Below, piece by piece: positions 1 to 8,390 of a DNA stretch of 64,000 bases. Source of the stretch: Bacteroidota bacterium (lineage in GTDB: Bacteria; Bacteroidota; Bacteroidia; NORP154); contig JACZWC010000002.1 in the NCBI GenBank assembly GCA_022572355.1, positions 62,001 through 126,000 of the forward strand. The letters run 5' to 3'. A program made the translations under genes and the position numbers. Position 1 is the stretch's first letter; every line of letters begins with the position of its first letter. The notes below the pieces were generated by a model. It saw only the letters and a program-made list of their open reading frames with translations, had not been told where the DNA came from and made no database searches.

Positions 1-683
1 TTGAATAATTTCTGTTCGTTATACAGCAAACCTATGTTGTTCAGGGTCATGGCCACTCCGTGTTTATCACCTATTTTTTCCTTTACTTTGATAGATCGCA
101 CATAGAAATCCAGTGCTTGTCCGGAGTTATTGATGTCCTTGTACACATTTCCAATATTATTCAAAGCCATTGCAATTCCCTTTTCGTCTTTAACTTCTTC
201 CATATACTTTAAAGCCCTCAGGAAGAAATCCAACGCCTGCTCAAGTTCTCCCTGAGAGTAATGCATTACACCTACATTATTAAGCGAAGTTGCTATACCA
301 TCTTTATCATCTAACTTCTTGTAAATTTCGGAAGCCTTTAAGATATGCTCCCGAGCCTTGAGGAATTCACCACGATTGTGATAAACAATTGCGTGTTGAT
401 TGTGAGATAAGGCCTCCAAAAATTCCAGTTCCAGCTCCTGGGATAGCTTAATTGCCTGAGTTGATAACCTCAAGGCTTCATCCGAATTAGAATCGACCAG
501 CCCTTTAACCAAAGCAATGAGTATTTTGATCTTGGCCGAATCTTCACCGGCCCTATATAATTCGTCGTACAGACTATCTACACTTCCTGAATTTTGAGCT
601 TGGCAGTTTGTGGATTGAATAGTCAACCCAATAGCTAGCATAATGATTCCAAACAGGAATGTGAATTGTGGTCTTCGCTTCAT
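1..683 (-). CDS. TPR-repeat protein, C-terminus cut by window edge
   Basis: Open reading frame from an ATG at 683 running off the left edge, so the 3' part is missing. The N-terminus is a signal peptide (MKRRPQFTFLFGIIMLAIGL, cleavage probably near CQAQ). After it come tetratricopeptide repeats with the pattern GIATSLNNVGVMHYSQGELEQA / GIAMALNNIGNVYKDINNSG, each about 40 residues, so the protein is exported and likely a protein-interaction scaffold. The signal peptide, the 'VDSLYDELYRAGEDSAKIKI' opening and the repeat consensus resemble the three TPR proteins at 56-61 kb. It could end in the same membrane module or in a sensor kinase, which cannot be seen here. No promoter was recognised; a GC-rich hairpin lies upstream. 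Confidence 0.85.
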   Translation of the reverse strand, partial: MKRRPQFTFLFGIIMLAIGLTIQSTNCQAQNSGSVDSLYDELYRAGEDSAKIKILIALVKGLVDSNSDEALRLSTQAIKLSQELELEFLEALSHNQHAIVYHNRGEFLKAREHILKASEIYKKLDDKDGIATSLNNVGVMHYSQGELEQALDFFLRALKYMEEVKDEKGIAMALNNIGNVYKDINNSGQALDFYVRSIKVKEKIGDKHGVAMTLNNIGLLYNEQKLF

Positions 684-710
684 ATAATAAGCTTATAAAA
701 CAAGGGCGCC

Positions 711-762
711 TGCCCGCCTGCCTGAACCGAATTCATTCGGGCAGGAATGATAAAGGCGGGCA
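711..762. repeat. GC-rich nested inverted repeat between divergent/unrelated genes
   Basis: Outer arms TGCCCGCCT (711-719) and AGGCGGGCA (754-762) are perfectly complementary. An inner pair, CCTGAACCGAAT against ATTCGGGCAGG, is complementary with one bulge. The hairpin lies in the 108-bp gap upstream of the truncated TPR gene and downstream of the FMN reductase gene. The reductase is read leftwards, so this could act as its terminator, but there is no T-run. The build resembles small dispersed palindromic repeats; no second copy of this exact sequence was found in the window. Confidence 0.55.
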
Positions 763-791
763 AAAGTAGTAAATATCACAAAGCTTCCCTA

Positions 792-1415
792 TCAATCACC
801 GCCAGGATTAACCGGGGCTTCTTCCCAGGCTTTTAAGAATGCTGTGTCATGACTTGCCAGGTGCAATTTAGAAAAGGAAGCTACCTGCTGACCTAACTTC
901 ATAAGTCGACCTTGAATCTTCTCATCGGTAATATTTCCACTTTTATCAAAAACGGAAGCAGCATTTGGAATTGCAACCTGAGACGGAATTACCCATGAGT
1001 GAAGTGTTCTGCCTACAGTCCTCAGCTCATTCATGGCATTGAATCCACCCATCATTCCTCCTGAGACTCCAAGCAAGCCCACCATTTTACCCTCAAATTC
1101 GTCAAATCCCATCAGATCCATTGCATTCTTGAGCACACCACTATAACTTCCATGATATTCAGGAGTTCCCAGGATGATGCCCCGTGCGCTGCCGACTAAC
1201 TTCTGTAGTTTGAGCACATCTCCAGTTGGCTCCTCATCACCGCCATCACAAAATTTCAAATCATAATCGTTGAGATTAATCAAATGTGTTTTGGCCCCTT
1301 CTTGCTCTGCTCCCTTTAAAGCTACTACCATTGCCATGGTCGTATAACTACCAACTCTCAAACTGCCAGAGATTCCTACTACCGTTACCTGTTTAGTTGT
1401 CTCCATGTTTTCCAT
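792..1415 (-). CDS. NADPH-dependent FMN reductase family protein
   Basis: A 207-residue flavodoxin-fold protein. The phosphate-binding loop GISGSLRVGSYT is near residue 14 and the flavin-contact motif TPEYHGSYSGVLKNAMD near residue 84, the two hallmarks of the FMN_red/SsuE/chromate-reductase family. These cytosolic enzymes reduce FMN or quinones with NAD(P)H; the physiological substrate cannot be read from sequence. The ATG at 1415 overlaps the TAA of the upstream metalloprotease gene as TAATG, so the two are probably translationally coupled. That is odd for a cytosolic reductase and a secreted protease, and the pairing may simply be an operon of convenience. An in-frame second Met sits at residue 4. 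Confidence 0.85.
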   Translation of the reverse strand: MENMETTKQVTVVGISGSLRVGSYTTMAMVVALKGAEQEGAKTHLINLNDYDLKFCDGGDEEPTGDVLKLQKLVGSARGIILGTPEYHGSYSGVLKNAMDLMGFDEFEGKMVGLLGVSGGMMGGFNAMNELRTVGRTLHSWVIPSQVAIPNAASVFDKSGNITDEKIQGRLMKLGQQVASFSKLHLASHDTAFLKAWEEAPVNPGGD

Positions 1416-3550
1416 TAATAAATTATCATTCTGGATGTGTAGCTCCGTTCTTTGGTAATAATATTAACAAAGTAGACTCCAGCACTCCCAAAATTATCTA
1501 AGTTTAGAAATATACTATTGAGCCCAACATTAATTGTTATAAGCTCAGTGAACAGTTTCTTACCCAGCACATTATAAACCCAAATGTAAATACTTTGCTG
1601 CTTATCAGAAATAAATTCCAGAGTTATATCTCCCGATGAAGGATTCGGATAGATGCTTAGTGCTTCATTCAAGCCTCTTTCACTCATACCCACTGGAACA
1701 CCTTCAATACTGATATCATCCAGATACAGGTTGTTGCCATACTTGTTCAACGACTCGATTTTGACAAGGGCTATAGATTGTGCCGCTACCGACAAATCTG
1801 CTGAGTCGATCTTCCAATCATTCGAATCTGGAAAGAAAAAGGCGGTAGTCATATTTGATTTGGCCAGATCAAATCCACCCTTTCTATACACTTCTGTCCA
1901 GTTGGAGCCGCAATCCGCAGAAACAGAAATGAGCAACGTATCTAACCAAAACAACGAATCATATGGTACATAAGCTACCGAGAACTTCATCATGGCATTC
2001 TGCATGTTTGTCAAATCCACTGGGGGCAGTATCAAGGCATCCCGTTGATTGTAAATACTGTATTGCCACATTCCTATTGATGCACAGCGTTGGCTCTGCC
2101 CAAATCCACCATGGGTTAAGTCGTTAAACCAGGTACGCGAATCGATTCCGCCGCTATCGGGATTTTCTAAGTGCCAGTTTGATGGAGGAAAAGTAGAGCC
2201 TTCAAAATCTTCCGAAAAGGGCAAGGAATAAGATGTATCGGTAATTATTATGTATCCGGATTTGGACGAGGTCGTATCTCCTTCATTGTTGATTAACGTA
2301 AGCATGACATCATAGGTGCCCGGCATGTCATAGGTGACAACAGGATTGAAAGAGGTGCTTGACATGGGATTACCCCCAGGAAAGGTCCAATTGGTTTGAG
2401 TGGGAACATTCATGCTGTACTCCGTAAAGCTGATAGCTCCTCCAACGCAGGAAGATGTAACATTGGAATGAAAGTCTGCGGTTAGGGCTCCATATACACC
2501 CGTGCCCGAATTAATATGATTGGAATCTGTACTCAACTCCTTTCTGAACATGTCATTGTCCATGAAGAACTGGGCCCTGGTTCTCTGCCCTGCTGTAAAC
2601 ATATCCATATGATCATCGTCTACGTAGTCCATGTAATTCCTGGTATGATCGGGAATGTCAGGAGTGTCGTTGCTGCATGAGTTCCTCCTTCCGGGATATC
2701 CAAAATTTGGATCTTTTGTAGGTGGTGTATCACAGACCCTGTCGGCACAGGAAAGACAATTGATGCAAGCGCAACCATCAGGTAATGTGTCGAGTGTAAT
2801 CTCAAACGGATGCAGCAATCCAAGCCAGTGGCCTACTTCATGTGTTCCCGTTGCTCCTTTATCGAGACCAGGCCATGCTGTTCCTTCCGTTCCCCAGTAC
2901 CAGTGGGCAATCACTATTCCATCGTGTACGGAATTTCCATCCCATATACTGGTACCCATGCTGGGTGGATAATAGGCATATCCCAATATGTTGTCGTTGT
3001 TTATTTGACTAACTATCCATACATTCATATATCGATCTCTTGGCCAACCCACCAGCGTCTTCAGGAGAGAATCGCCTGCAAAAAATGTTGAGTCAGCTGC
3101 GGCATAGTAAACATCGGAAAGTGGTGACGAGGTTCTTGTTATACCTGTTGTAGGCATACCATTGGGATCGATGGATGCCAACGCAAATTCTATGTTCATG
3201 TCAATTCCGGAGGCATATCCCTTCGTCCCGGGAATCCGGCGAAAATCGTTGTTGAGTGCTATTATTTGACTTTTTACCTGAGAGTCTGATATGTTTTCAA
3301 TACCTCCCTGGTGCACAATGTGCACCACCACGGGAATTAAGTAGTTGTGTTGGCTCTTCTTTTTATTGGGCTCTGCTTGTACATATTCTACATAAGACTC
3401 AACACTACCCTGTTGAAAGATTCCTTTATTTAAGAGCGCCTGATGCAATTCATCCGTACCGCAACGCGGAGAGGATTGCTGGGCACTTGTCATCTGTAAG
3501 TTTACGATGAACAGAGCCGCTGCTATCAATATAAGAACACGAAGGTACAT
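1415..3550 (-). CDS. Secreted M43 (pappalysin/cytophagalysin-like) zinc metalloprotease with PKD domain and T9SS type A sorting domain
   Basis: 711 residues. Signal peptide at 1-23 (ends TSAQ). The metzincin site HEVGHWLGLLH spans residues 237-247 with catalytic Glu238, and a Met-turn RNYMDY surrounds Met307. Between them is a Cys-rich stretch (CACINCLSC), typical of M43 disulfides and calcium sites. A PKD domain follows at about 357-440, then a jelly-roll/'choice-of-anchor' region (SEDFEG...W). The C-terminal 80 residues carry YPNPSSGDITLEF and end GVYFVNIITKERSYTSRMIIY-like strands, the T9SS type A export signal. The protein is therefore predicted to be a cell-surface or released endopeptidase that cleaves extracellular proteins. 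It is translationally coupled to the FMN reductase downstream. Confidence 0.92.
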   Translation of the reverse strand: MYLRVLILIAAALFIVNLQMTSAQQSSPRCGTDELHQALLNKGIFQQGSVESYVEYVQAEPNKKKSQHNYLIPVVVHIVHQGGIENISDSQVKSQIIALNNDFRRIPGTKGYASGIDMNIEFALASIDPNGMPTTGITRTSSPLSDVYYAAADSTFFAGDSLLKTLVGWPRDRYMNVWIVSQINNDNILGYAYYPPSMGTSIWDGNSVHDGIVIAHWYWGTEGTAWPGLDKGATGTHEVGHWLGLLHPFEITLDTLPDGCACINCLSCADRVCDTPPTKDPNFGYPGRRNSCSNDTPDIPDHTRNYMDYVDDDHMDMFTAGQRTRAQFFMDNDMFRKELSTDSNHINSGTGVYGALTADFHSNVTSSCVGGAISFTEYSMNVPTQTNWTFPGGNPMSSTSFNPVVTYDMPGTYDVMLTLINNEGDTTSSKSGYIIITDTSYSLPFSEDFEGSTFPPSNWHLENPDSGGIDSRTWFNDLTHGGFGQSQRCASIGMWQYSIYNQRDALILPPVDLTNMQNAMMKFSVAYVPYDSLFWLDTLLISVSADCGSNWTEVYRKGGFDLAKSNMTTAFFFPDSNDWKIDSADLSVAAQSIALVKIESLNKYGNNLYLDDISIEGVPVGMSERGLNEALSIYPNPSSGDITLEFISDKQQSIYIWVYNVLGKKLFTELITINVGLNSIFLNLDNFGSAGVYFVNIITKERSYTSRMIIY

Positions 3551-3569
3551 TGGGTAGTTTTGTTTCTGT

Positions 3570-3577
3570 CAAAGGTA
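3570..3577 (-). promoter_or_regulatory. Putative Bacteroidetes -7 box for the M43 protease gene
   Basis: Read on the minus strand the bases are TACCTTTG, an exact TAnnTTTG match, 19 bp before the protease ATG. No TTTG -33 partner was found at 19-23 bp upstream, so the call is tentative. The box sits inside the longest possible reading frame of the divergent glycosyltransferase gene, which argues for a downstream start of that gene. Confidence 0.4.
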
Positions 3578-3628
3578 TGTAAAAGGAAGATTTTACTATT
3601 TTTAGGCGAAACCATTGCGGCATTTCAG

Positions 3629-5629
3629 GTGACTTTCCCTTTCAAAAAAATCCATTATTATTTTTACACGGCGCTCATACTGCTTGTTCTGAGTATTTAT
3701 TTTTACTGGGAGACGATTTTTTTCTTTCCATCTCATGTACACGCCTGGACTCAATCGGATCGCCTGGCTCTTGTTCTTGGTTTTTTGGATAATAACTTCA
3801 ACTTTTTAAAACCCCAGACCTTTAACCTCTCCACAACAAATGGAATTACGGGCGTGGATTTTCCTATCCATGAATATTTAGTAGCGCTGATTATGAAAAT
3901 GACCGGAAGTGAATCGCCTGTAATTTTCAGGCTGTATTCGCTCATATATTCTATGGTCGGTTACCTGTTCCTTTTTCGGCTTACAAAAGAGATTACCGAC
4001 TCTTTCTGGAAAAGTGCAGCCGCGGTAATATTCGTATTTACGTGTCCGATTATCACCTACTATCAAGCGGGTTTTATACCCTCGGCAACAAGTTTGTCAT
4101 CTGCTTTCATTGGCTATTACTATTACTTCATATTTATCAAGCACAGTCGAACAAATGATTTTTATTTGGCAATTTCATTCATAACGTTGGCTGCTCTGGC
4201 AAGGACGCCATTCAATATTTTCCTGTTTGCCATTTTTCTTCAACAGCTTTATTTATTTATGAGAGAAAGGAAAATATATTGGAATCGGCTATTATCTTTT
4301 GCATTTGTCTTTGGAATAATCGCTGGCTACAATGTGTTTAAAGCATATCTGAATACTACGTATGGAACACAATATTTGACACACATTCTTCCGGCTGAGA
4401 ATCTCGCTGAACTAATACAAATAATAACCACGGTTATCCTGCAATGGGCGTTTCAGCTATTTTCTATCTTTCACTATCTGCTTCTATTCGCAGCCTTGGT
4501 TTCCCTCGCTATTTATCTAAGAAAGCGCAAGAAGTTAACCACGATTGATAAGCAAGTTTTAGTTCAAGGTGTTTTGATAATTACTGGAGCTATTATTTAC
4601 TTTTTGTTAATGGCCAGGCAATTCATTGACCATGATTATTACTTTATGGACAGTTTTTACCTGGGTATTATCCTTTTATTCATTCTCGGGATACATCATA
4701 TTTCAGCCAGTTCTCGAAAGTCGAGAAGAATATGGATGATGGTCTTTGGAGTGATGCTATTTGCAGGAACCATAGCATCTAAACGTGTTCAAAAACTGCG
4801 GTATACGGAAACAATGTGGGACAGAGGAGAAATAACCCGGAAAAACTTCGCCGGCTCTGCCAATTATTTGGATAGCCTTGGAATATCCAGAAGTGCAGTG
4901 ATCCTGGTGATAGATGCCTATTCAACAAACGCACCATTAATTCTTATGGATAGGAAAGGCTATACGGTCTTAACAACAAGTTATGAGAACATTAAAAAAT
5001 CTCTTGAATTTGATTTCGATTTCATTGTAATACAAGATATTTTTCTGCCTTCAGATGTTATATGTAACTATCCAGGGCTTCTTAACAGACTTGAACGAAT
5101 TGGCGGAAATGGCAAAATATCCATTTTCAAACTCAGAAGGCATGGTTTAAGGAGTAATGTTGAAGAACTATTGGGAATTGTACATCCGTTTCGAGTGATA
5201 ACGGAAAATTTTGATACCACAAAGAGTTCATCGGATTGGAAGAACATAAACAAGGTAACCTCACAAGTTAGCAGGTCTTCTCCAAATTCGGCATACGTAA
5301 ATCATCAAGTTGAATATGGGCCTACTCTAGAGATTCCTTACGATAATCCTGATGTGAACAGGCTTCTCTTTGAGGGGTACTTCTATCTCGATGAGAGCAT
5401 TGACAATGTGAAGATAGCCTGCAGTATCACACAAAATGGCAAAACTCATTATTATTGGGATTTTCCACTGACTTTGAACAACGAGAATAATAAGTGGATA
5501 AAATATCAGTGCTTGTTTACTTTGCCAAATCAACTGCCAGCAGGCAGTACGCTAAAATGTTACTTATGGAATCCCAATAGCGAACATGTTTATTTTGATG
5601 ATTATAAGATAACCCTCTACCGCAAATGA
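3629..5629 (+). CDS. GT39-like integral membrane glycosyltransferase
   Basis: A polytopic membrane protein of about 666 residues with roughly ten hydrophobic segments in its first two thirds and a soluble C-terminal domain. The stretch HAWTQSDRLALVLGFLDNNF just after the first membrane helix, followed by GVDFPIHEY, matches the first periplasmic loop of GT39/ArnT-like GT-C enzymes, where the acidic residue is catalytic. Such enzymes move a sugar from a polyprenyl-phosphate carrier to a protein or glycan. The acceptor here is unknown. The C-terminal 150 residues look like a beta-sandwich. The frame is open back to a TTG at 3560, but that region holds the divergent protease promoter; GTG 3629 gives a normal short cytoplasmic tail, so I prefer it. 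Confidence 0.75.
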   Translation: MTFPFKKIHYYFYTALILLVLSIYFYWETIFFFPSHVHAWTQSDRLALVLGFLDNNFNFLKPQTFNLSTTNGITGVDFPIHEYLVALIMKMTGSESPVIFRLYSLIYSMVGYLFLFRLTKEITDSFWKSAAAVIFVFTCPIITYYQAGFIPSATSLSSAFIGYYYYFIFIKHSRTNDFYLAISFITLAALARTPFNIFLFAIFLQQLYLFMRERKIYWNRLLSFAFVFGIIAGYNVFKAYLNTTYGTQYLTHILPAENLAELIQIITTVILQWAFQLFSIFHYLLLFAALVSLAIYLRKRKKLTTIDKQVLVQGVLIITGAIIYFLLMARQFIDHDYYFMDSFYLGIILLFILGIHHISASSRKSRRIWMMVFGVMLFAGTIASKRVQKLRYTETMWDRGEITRKNFAGSANYLDSLGISRSAVILVIDAYSTNAPLILMDRKGYTVLTTSYENIKKSLEFDFDFIVIQDIFLPSDVICNYPGLLNRLERIGGNGKISIFKLRRHGLRSNVEELLGIVHPFRVITENFDTTKSSSDWKNINKVTSQVSRSSPNSAYVNHQVEYGPTLEIPYDNPDVNRLLFEGYFYLDESIDNVKIACSITQNGKTHYYWDFPLTLNNENNKWIKYQCLFTLPNQLPAGSTLKCYLWNPNSEHVYFDDYKITLYRK

Positions 5630-5777
5630 CCTAATTTATAGTAATATCTGAAGATTGTTTGGAGTTGGGCTTGTTGAAAGATGTGAGCAGTCAGGCGTTA
5701 CTTCCAGAGCGCGCAAAGAAAATAATTTATGGGAAAGTTCACTATATTGAACAGCCAAAAGAGCAATTATAACGAGC

Positions 5778-5972
5778 ATGCAAGAATTCAAAATGAACCG
5801 GGATAAAGTGAGATTCATCTCATTAGAGGAAGACAGAAAGAAAAATACGGGATGGTGGCTTAGCCAGCCGGTGGAAAAGCGGTTTTATGCTATAGAATTT
5901 CTGCGGCACCAGTATATGGAGATGAATGGGATTGAGCCAGTTATGGACAAACAATATTTCGACGTTTTTTAA
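5778..5972 (+). CDS. Small helical protein, partner of the nucleotidyltransferase downstream
   Basis: 64 residues, no signal peptide, charged and predicted helical, with the core WWLSQPVEKRFYAIEFLRHQY. No enzyme motif is visible. It ends 2 bp before the ATG of the nucleotidyltransferase gene, so the two form a bicistronic unit. The small gene in the opposing module (6931-7206) shares the pattern LS-x2-3-(E/K)RF-x4-(E)-x2-R at a similar position, which suggests the two small proteins are distant homologues with the same role. A toxin-antitoxin-like antitoxin role is possible but is an inference. ATG at 5793 is an alternative start. Confidence 0.6.
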   Translation: MQEFKMNRDKVRFISLEEDRKKNTGWWLSQPVEKRFYAIEFLRHQYMEMNGIEPVMDKQYFDVF

Positions 5973-5974
5973 AG

Positions 5975-6502
5975 ATGCATCTCACGAAAGATTTCATGGA
6001 CTTTATTATGTTGCTCAACCGCCATGAAGTAGCATATATGGTAGTGGGTGATTATGCCGTGGGGTTTCACGGTTATCCGCGCTACACGGGTGATCTGGAT
6101 ATCTGGATCAAAAGAAGTGAAGAAAATGTTGCAAAGTTGATGCATGTGGTAAAAGACTTTGGCGGGCCACATGCTGAACTGAATGAGGGAGACCTGCTGC
6201 GCGAGCCTTCTAAGGAGAATCCATCGCCCGGTGTTGGTTTTGGGCGTGAACCCTTGCGGATAGAAGTTCTAAGTGCAATTGAAGGAGTTGAATTTGACAA
6301 GTGTATTGGAAATGTAGAGGAGAAAGAAATAGGGGGAGTTCCCTTGAAATATATCCACTATAACGACTTGAAAAAGAATAAACTCAGCACCGGGCGAACT
6401 AAAGACAGAGCCGATATCGAAGAACTCGAAAAAAGCGAGGTGCTCAAGGGTAAATTACAAATTATTCCAAAAAGACTTGCCAGGTTTACCGTCTCTTTTT
6501 AA
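5975..6502 (+). CDS. Nucleotidyltransferase-fold protein (DUF6036/AbiEii-like), module A
   Basis: 175 residues. The minimal nucleotidyltransferase signature is at VVGDYAVGFHGYPRYTGDLD (residues 23-42): a G-[GD] turn, then D40-x-D42 for metal binding, as in Pol-beta-type enzymes. A later acidic strand (LRIEVLSAIEG) and the C-terminal GRTKDRADIEEL motif are shared with module B (GRDKDLWDATEL). The G-D in place of the usual G-G/G-S in the first motif is a deviation. It may transfer AMP/NMP to a protein or RNA target, as in MNT/AbiEii-type toxins, but activity is unproven. It overlaps the opposing nucleotidyltransferase gene by 17 bp tail to tail. Confidence 0.72.
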   Translation: MHLTKDFMDFIMLLNRHEVAYMVVGDYAVGFHGYPRYTGDLDIWIKRSEENVAKLMHVVKDFGGPHAELNEGDLLREPSKENPSPGVGFGREPLRIEVLSAIEGVEFDKCIGNVEEKEIGGVPLKYIHYNDLKKNKLSTGRTKDRADIEELEKSEVLKGKLQIIPKRLARFTVSF

Positions 6503-6944
6503 GTTCGGTCGCATCCCAGAGATCTTTATCCCTTCCCGCTTTAATTTTTGTATCAATTAAGTGATCAATGTCTATGACGGGAATTACGATCGTTTCTGTT
6601 AATTCCAGTTTCTTGCATTTCGCATACGCATCATCAAAGCTCAAAATGCTCGAATAAACAGGTAAGAGTTCGACTAGGTCATCTTCCAACCAAACACTCA
6701 GCTTCATGTTATTGTGTAACGCCTCAATCGCTTCATTAATGTCAGATTCATGATAGTTCTCAGAAAGCAGCGAGTCTCTGAACCGCTCAAGGTTTTCATC
6801 TGTACAATTTATCCAGAGGTCCATGTCGCCGGTGGTTCGATTATGGCCATAACTGATAACCGCAAACCCACCAACGAGCAGGTATTGAGTACTGCTGGCG
6901 TTGAGTCTTTCTAAAAAGTTTAAAAAGTTCTCAGTTAGCTGCAT
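6486..6944 (-). CDS. Nucleotidyltransferase-fold protein, module B
   Basis: 152 residues. The signature YLLVGGFAVISYGHNRTTGD lies at residues 21-40 with G25-G26 and D40-x-D42 at exactly the same positions as in module A; the first 55 residues of the two proteins align without gaps. It keeps the canonical GG turn that module A has lost. The C-terminal GRDKD motif is conserved. The ATG at 6944 overlaps the 3' end of the small upstream gene by 14 bp, so expression is coupled. Likely the same biochemical class as module A; toxin-antitoxin or AbiE-like phage-defence function is a hypothesis from gene order only. Confidence 0.75.
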   Translation of the reverse strand: MQLTENFLNFLERLNASSTQYLLVGGFAVISYGHNRTTGDMDLWINCTDENLERFRDSLLSENYHESDINEAIEALHNNMKLSVWLEDDLVELLPVYSSILSFDDAYAKCKKLELTETIVIPVIDIDHLIDTKIKAGRDKDLWDATELKKRR

Positions 6945-7206
6945 CGTTCCTCTTCTTCAGTACGTAACTGTTGGGATCTGCCTGCTTCATGTTTTCCTCC
7001 TTGAACATCCGGTAAAGTTCAAGTCCTTTTAAAAAACGTTCGGCCATGCTCAACTTCATAAACGCCACGCGTTTTGCCTCATTCATTTCCTCAAACGTAG
7101 CGTGAGCCTCAAAGTTCAGTCTCTTTTTCTTGGCGTATGCTTCTTGTGGCTCCTTTATTTTTGGATCCTGCTGATTTTTGGATTTATAGGGATGCTTTTT
7201 CGCCAT
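6931..7206 (-). CDS. Small basic helical protein, partner of module B nucleotidyltransferase
   Basis: 91 residues from ATG 7206 (MAKKHPYKSK...); the frame is open to an upstream ATG at 7227 but the added seven residues look non-coding. Lys-rich N-terminus, then a helical core EEMNEAKRVAFMKLSMAERF and GLELYRMFKEE. No known domain recognised. Its 3' end overlaps the start of the nucleotidyltransferase gene. The SMAERFLKGLELYR segment corresponds to SQPVEKRFYAIEFLR in the module A small protein. This makes the locus two inverted copies of one gene pair. Confidence 0.6.
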   Translation of the reverse strand: MAKKHPYKSKNQQDPKIKEPQEAYAKKKRLNFEAHATFEEMNEAKRVAFMKLSMAERFLKGLELYRMFKEENMKQADPNSYVLKKRNDAAN

Positions 7207-7324
7207 ATTTAATGATGTTAGCAACAAAGATAGTTAATCTGGCAGCGTAAGAAGGCAACTGAACTTAGCACTATTGCACGGAAGGCCTAACTATCCTGGT
7301 ACATCATCACATAAAGCCTAGCGG

Positions 7325-8359
7325 TTAGGCGTTCGCAGTCTCCAATTCCTTAACAACTCCTTTGAGCTCTTTAGGAATCCTACCTGTTTTGATGGATTCT
7401 GACCTCAGCGGCCTTCCGACAATTCTCTCCACCATATTGCCTGTTTCGAGGATTTTGTCAATGTCGAGGTTGGTTTCAATTCCCATTTCGTCCATCATCA
7501 CTACCATGTCCTCAATAGAAACAAGGCCGGTAATATTCGGGTCGGCGTAATAGTAAGCGCCGGTTCCGGCAACGGGAACACCACTCACAAAATTGGCGGG
7601 CTGCCCCCCTATTCCACCCATGGTAGCTTCAAAGTTGGTCATACCGGCTTGTAATGCTGCGAGCACGTTGGCCAATCCCCAGCCCCTGGTGGTATGTAAA
7701 TGAACTATATGTTTATGAGGGTTGTCGACAGAATCCAACAGTAAAGAGAAATATTCAAAAATTCTATCCGGAGATGCGGATCCATCATGATCAGCGTGCT
7801 CCACATCATTGGCGCCAATATCCAGCCATCGCTTGGTGAACTCCACCGCCTTTTTCATTTCGGTGGGCCCTTCTATTGGACAGCCCCAAATAGTGCTTAC
7901 AGTTCCATTGACTTTTAGGCCTGCATCATGGGCCTTCTTGATACACTCCTCGCTCATCTTCCAATATTCATCCAACGTTAAACCTGAGTTCTTCATATGA
8001 TGCGATTCGCTCGTGGAGACCATCAACAATATCCTATCGGGTCCCCAGCCTTCCTTCTTCGCCTCAATAGCCCTTTCTACAGCCCTTTCACGAATGGTCA
8101 CCGCGGTAATGCTCACATCATCGATGAGATCTTTCACCTTTTTGCTACTTCTGAGCCTTTTCAGCAATTCATCAGCATCTTTGAACTGGGGCATTCCCTT
8201 AGGGTTTCCCAAATTCGTTATTTCGATATGTTTAAAACCACAAAGAATTTGTTGTTCAGCTAGCCAAACCTTTGCATCGGTAGGGATAAACTTTTCCTCG
8301 TGTTGGAATCCATCGCGGACTGTAATATCTCCTATAGTTACTTTATCTGGATATTTCAT
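7325..8359 (-). CDS. DRE-TIM metallolyase family protein (HMG-CoA lyase-like, non-canonical)
   Basis: 344 residues forming a pyruvate-carboxyltransferase/HMGL TIM barrel. The metal-binding and catalytic R15-D16 occur in VRDGFQHE, and the H220-L-H222 metal ligands in HLHTTRG. At the position where HMG-CoA lyase has its catalytic Cys (GLGGCP), this protein reads GGIGGQP (248-254), so it lacks that Cys and is unlikely to be a true HMG-CoA lyase. It is longer than its neighbour because of a C-terminal helical extension (DIDKILETGNMVERIVG). It could be an aldolase-like or Claisen-type member acting in acyl-CoA or branched-chain metabolism. It is co-directional with the real HMG-CoA lyase, separated by the S23 cassette. 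Confidence 0.8.
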   Translation of the reverse strand: MKYPDKVTIGDITVRDGFQHEEKFIPTDAKVWLAEQQILCGFKHIEITNLGNPKGMPQFKDADELLKRLRSSKKVKDLIDDVSITAVTIRERAVERAIEAKKEGWGPDRILLMVSTSESHHMKNSGLTLDEYWKMSEECIKKAHDAGLKVNGTVSTIWGCPIEGPTEMKKAVEFTKRWLDIGANDVEHADHDGSASPDRIFEYFSLLLDSVDNPHKHIVHLHTTRGWGLANVLAALQAGMTNFEATMGGIGGQPANFVSGVPVAGTGAYYYADPNITGLVSIEDMVVMMDEMGIETNLDIDKILETGNMVERIVGRPLRSESIKTGRIPKELKGVVKELETANA

Positions 8360-8390
8360 AATAATCTACTTTTTAGTGTTCAATATAAAA

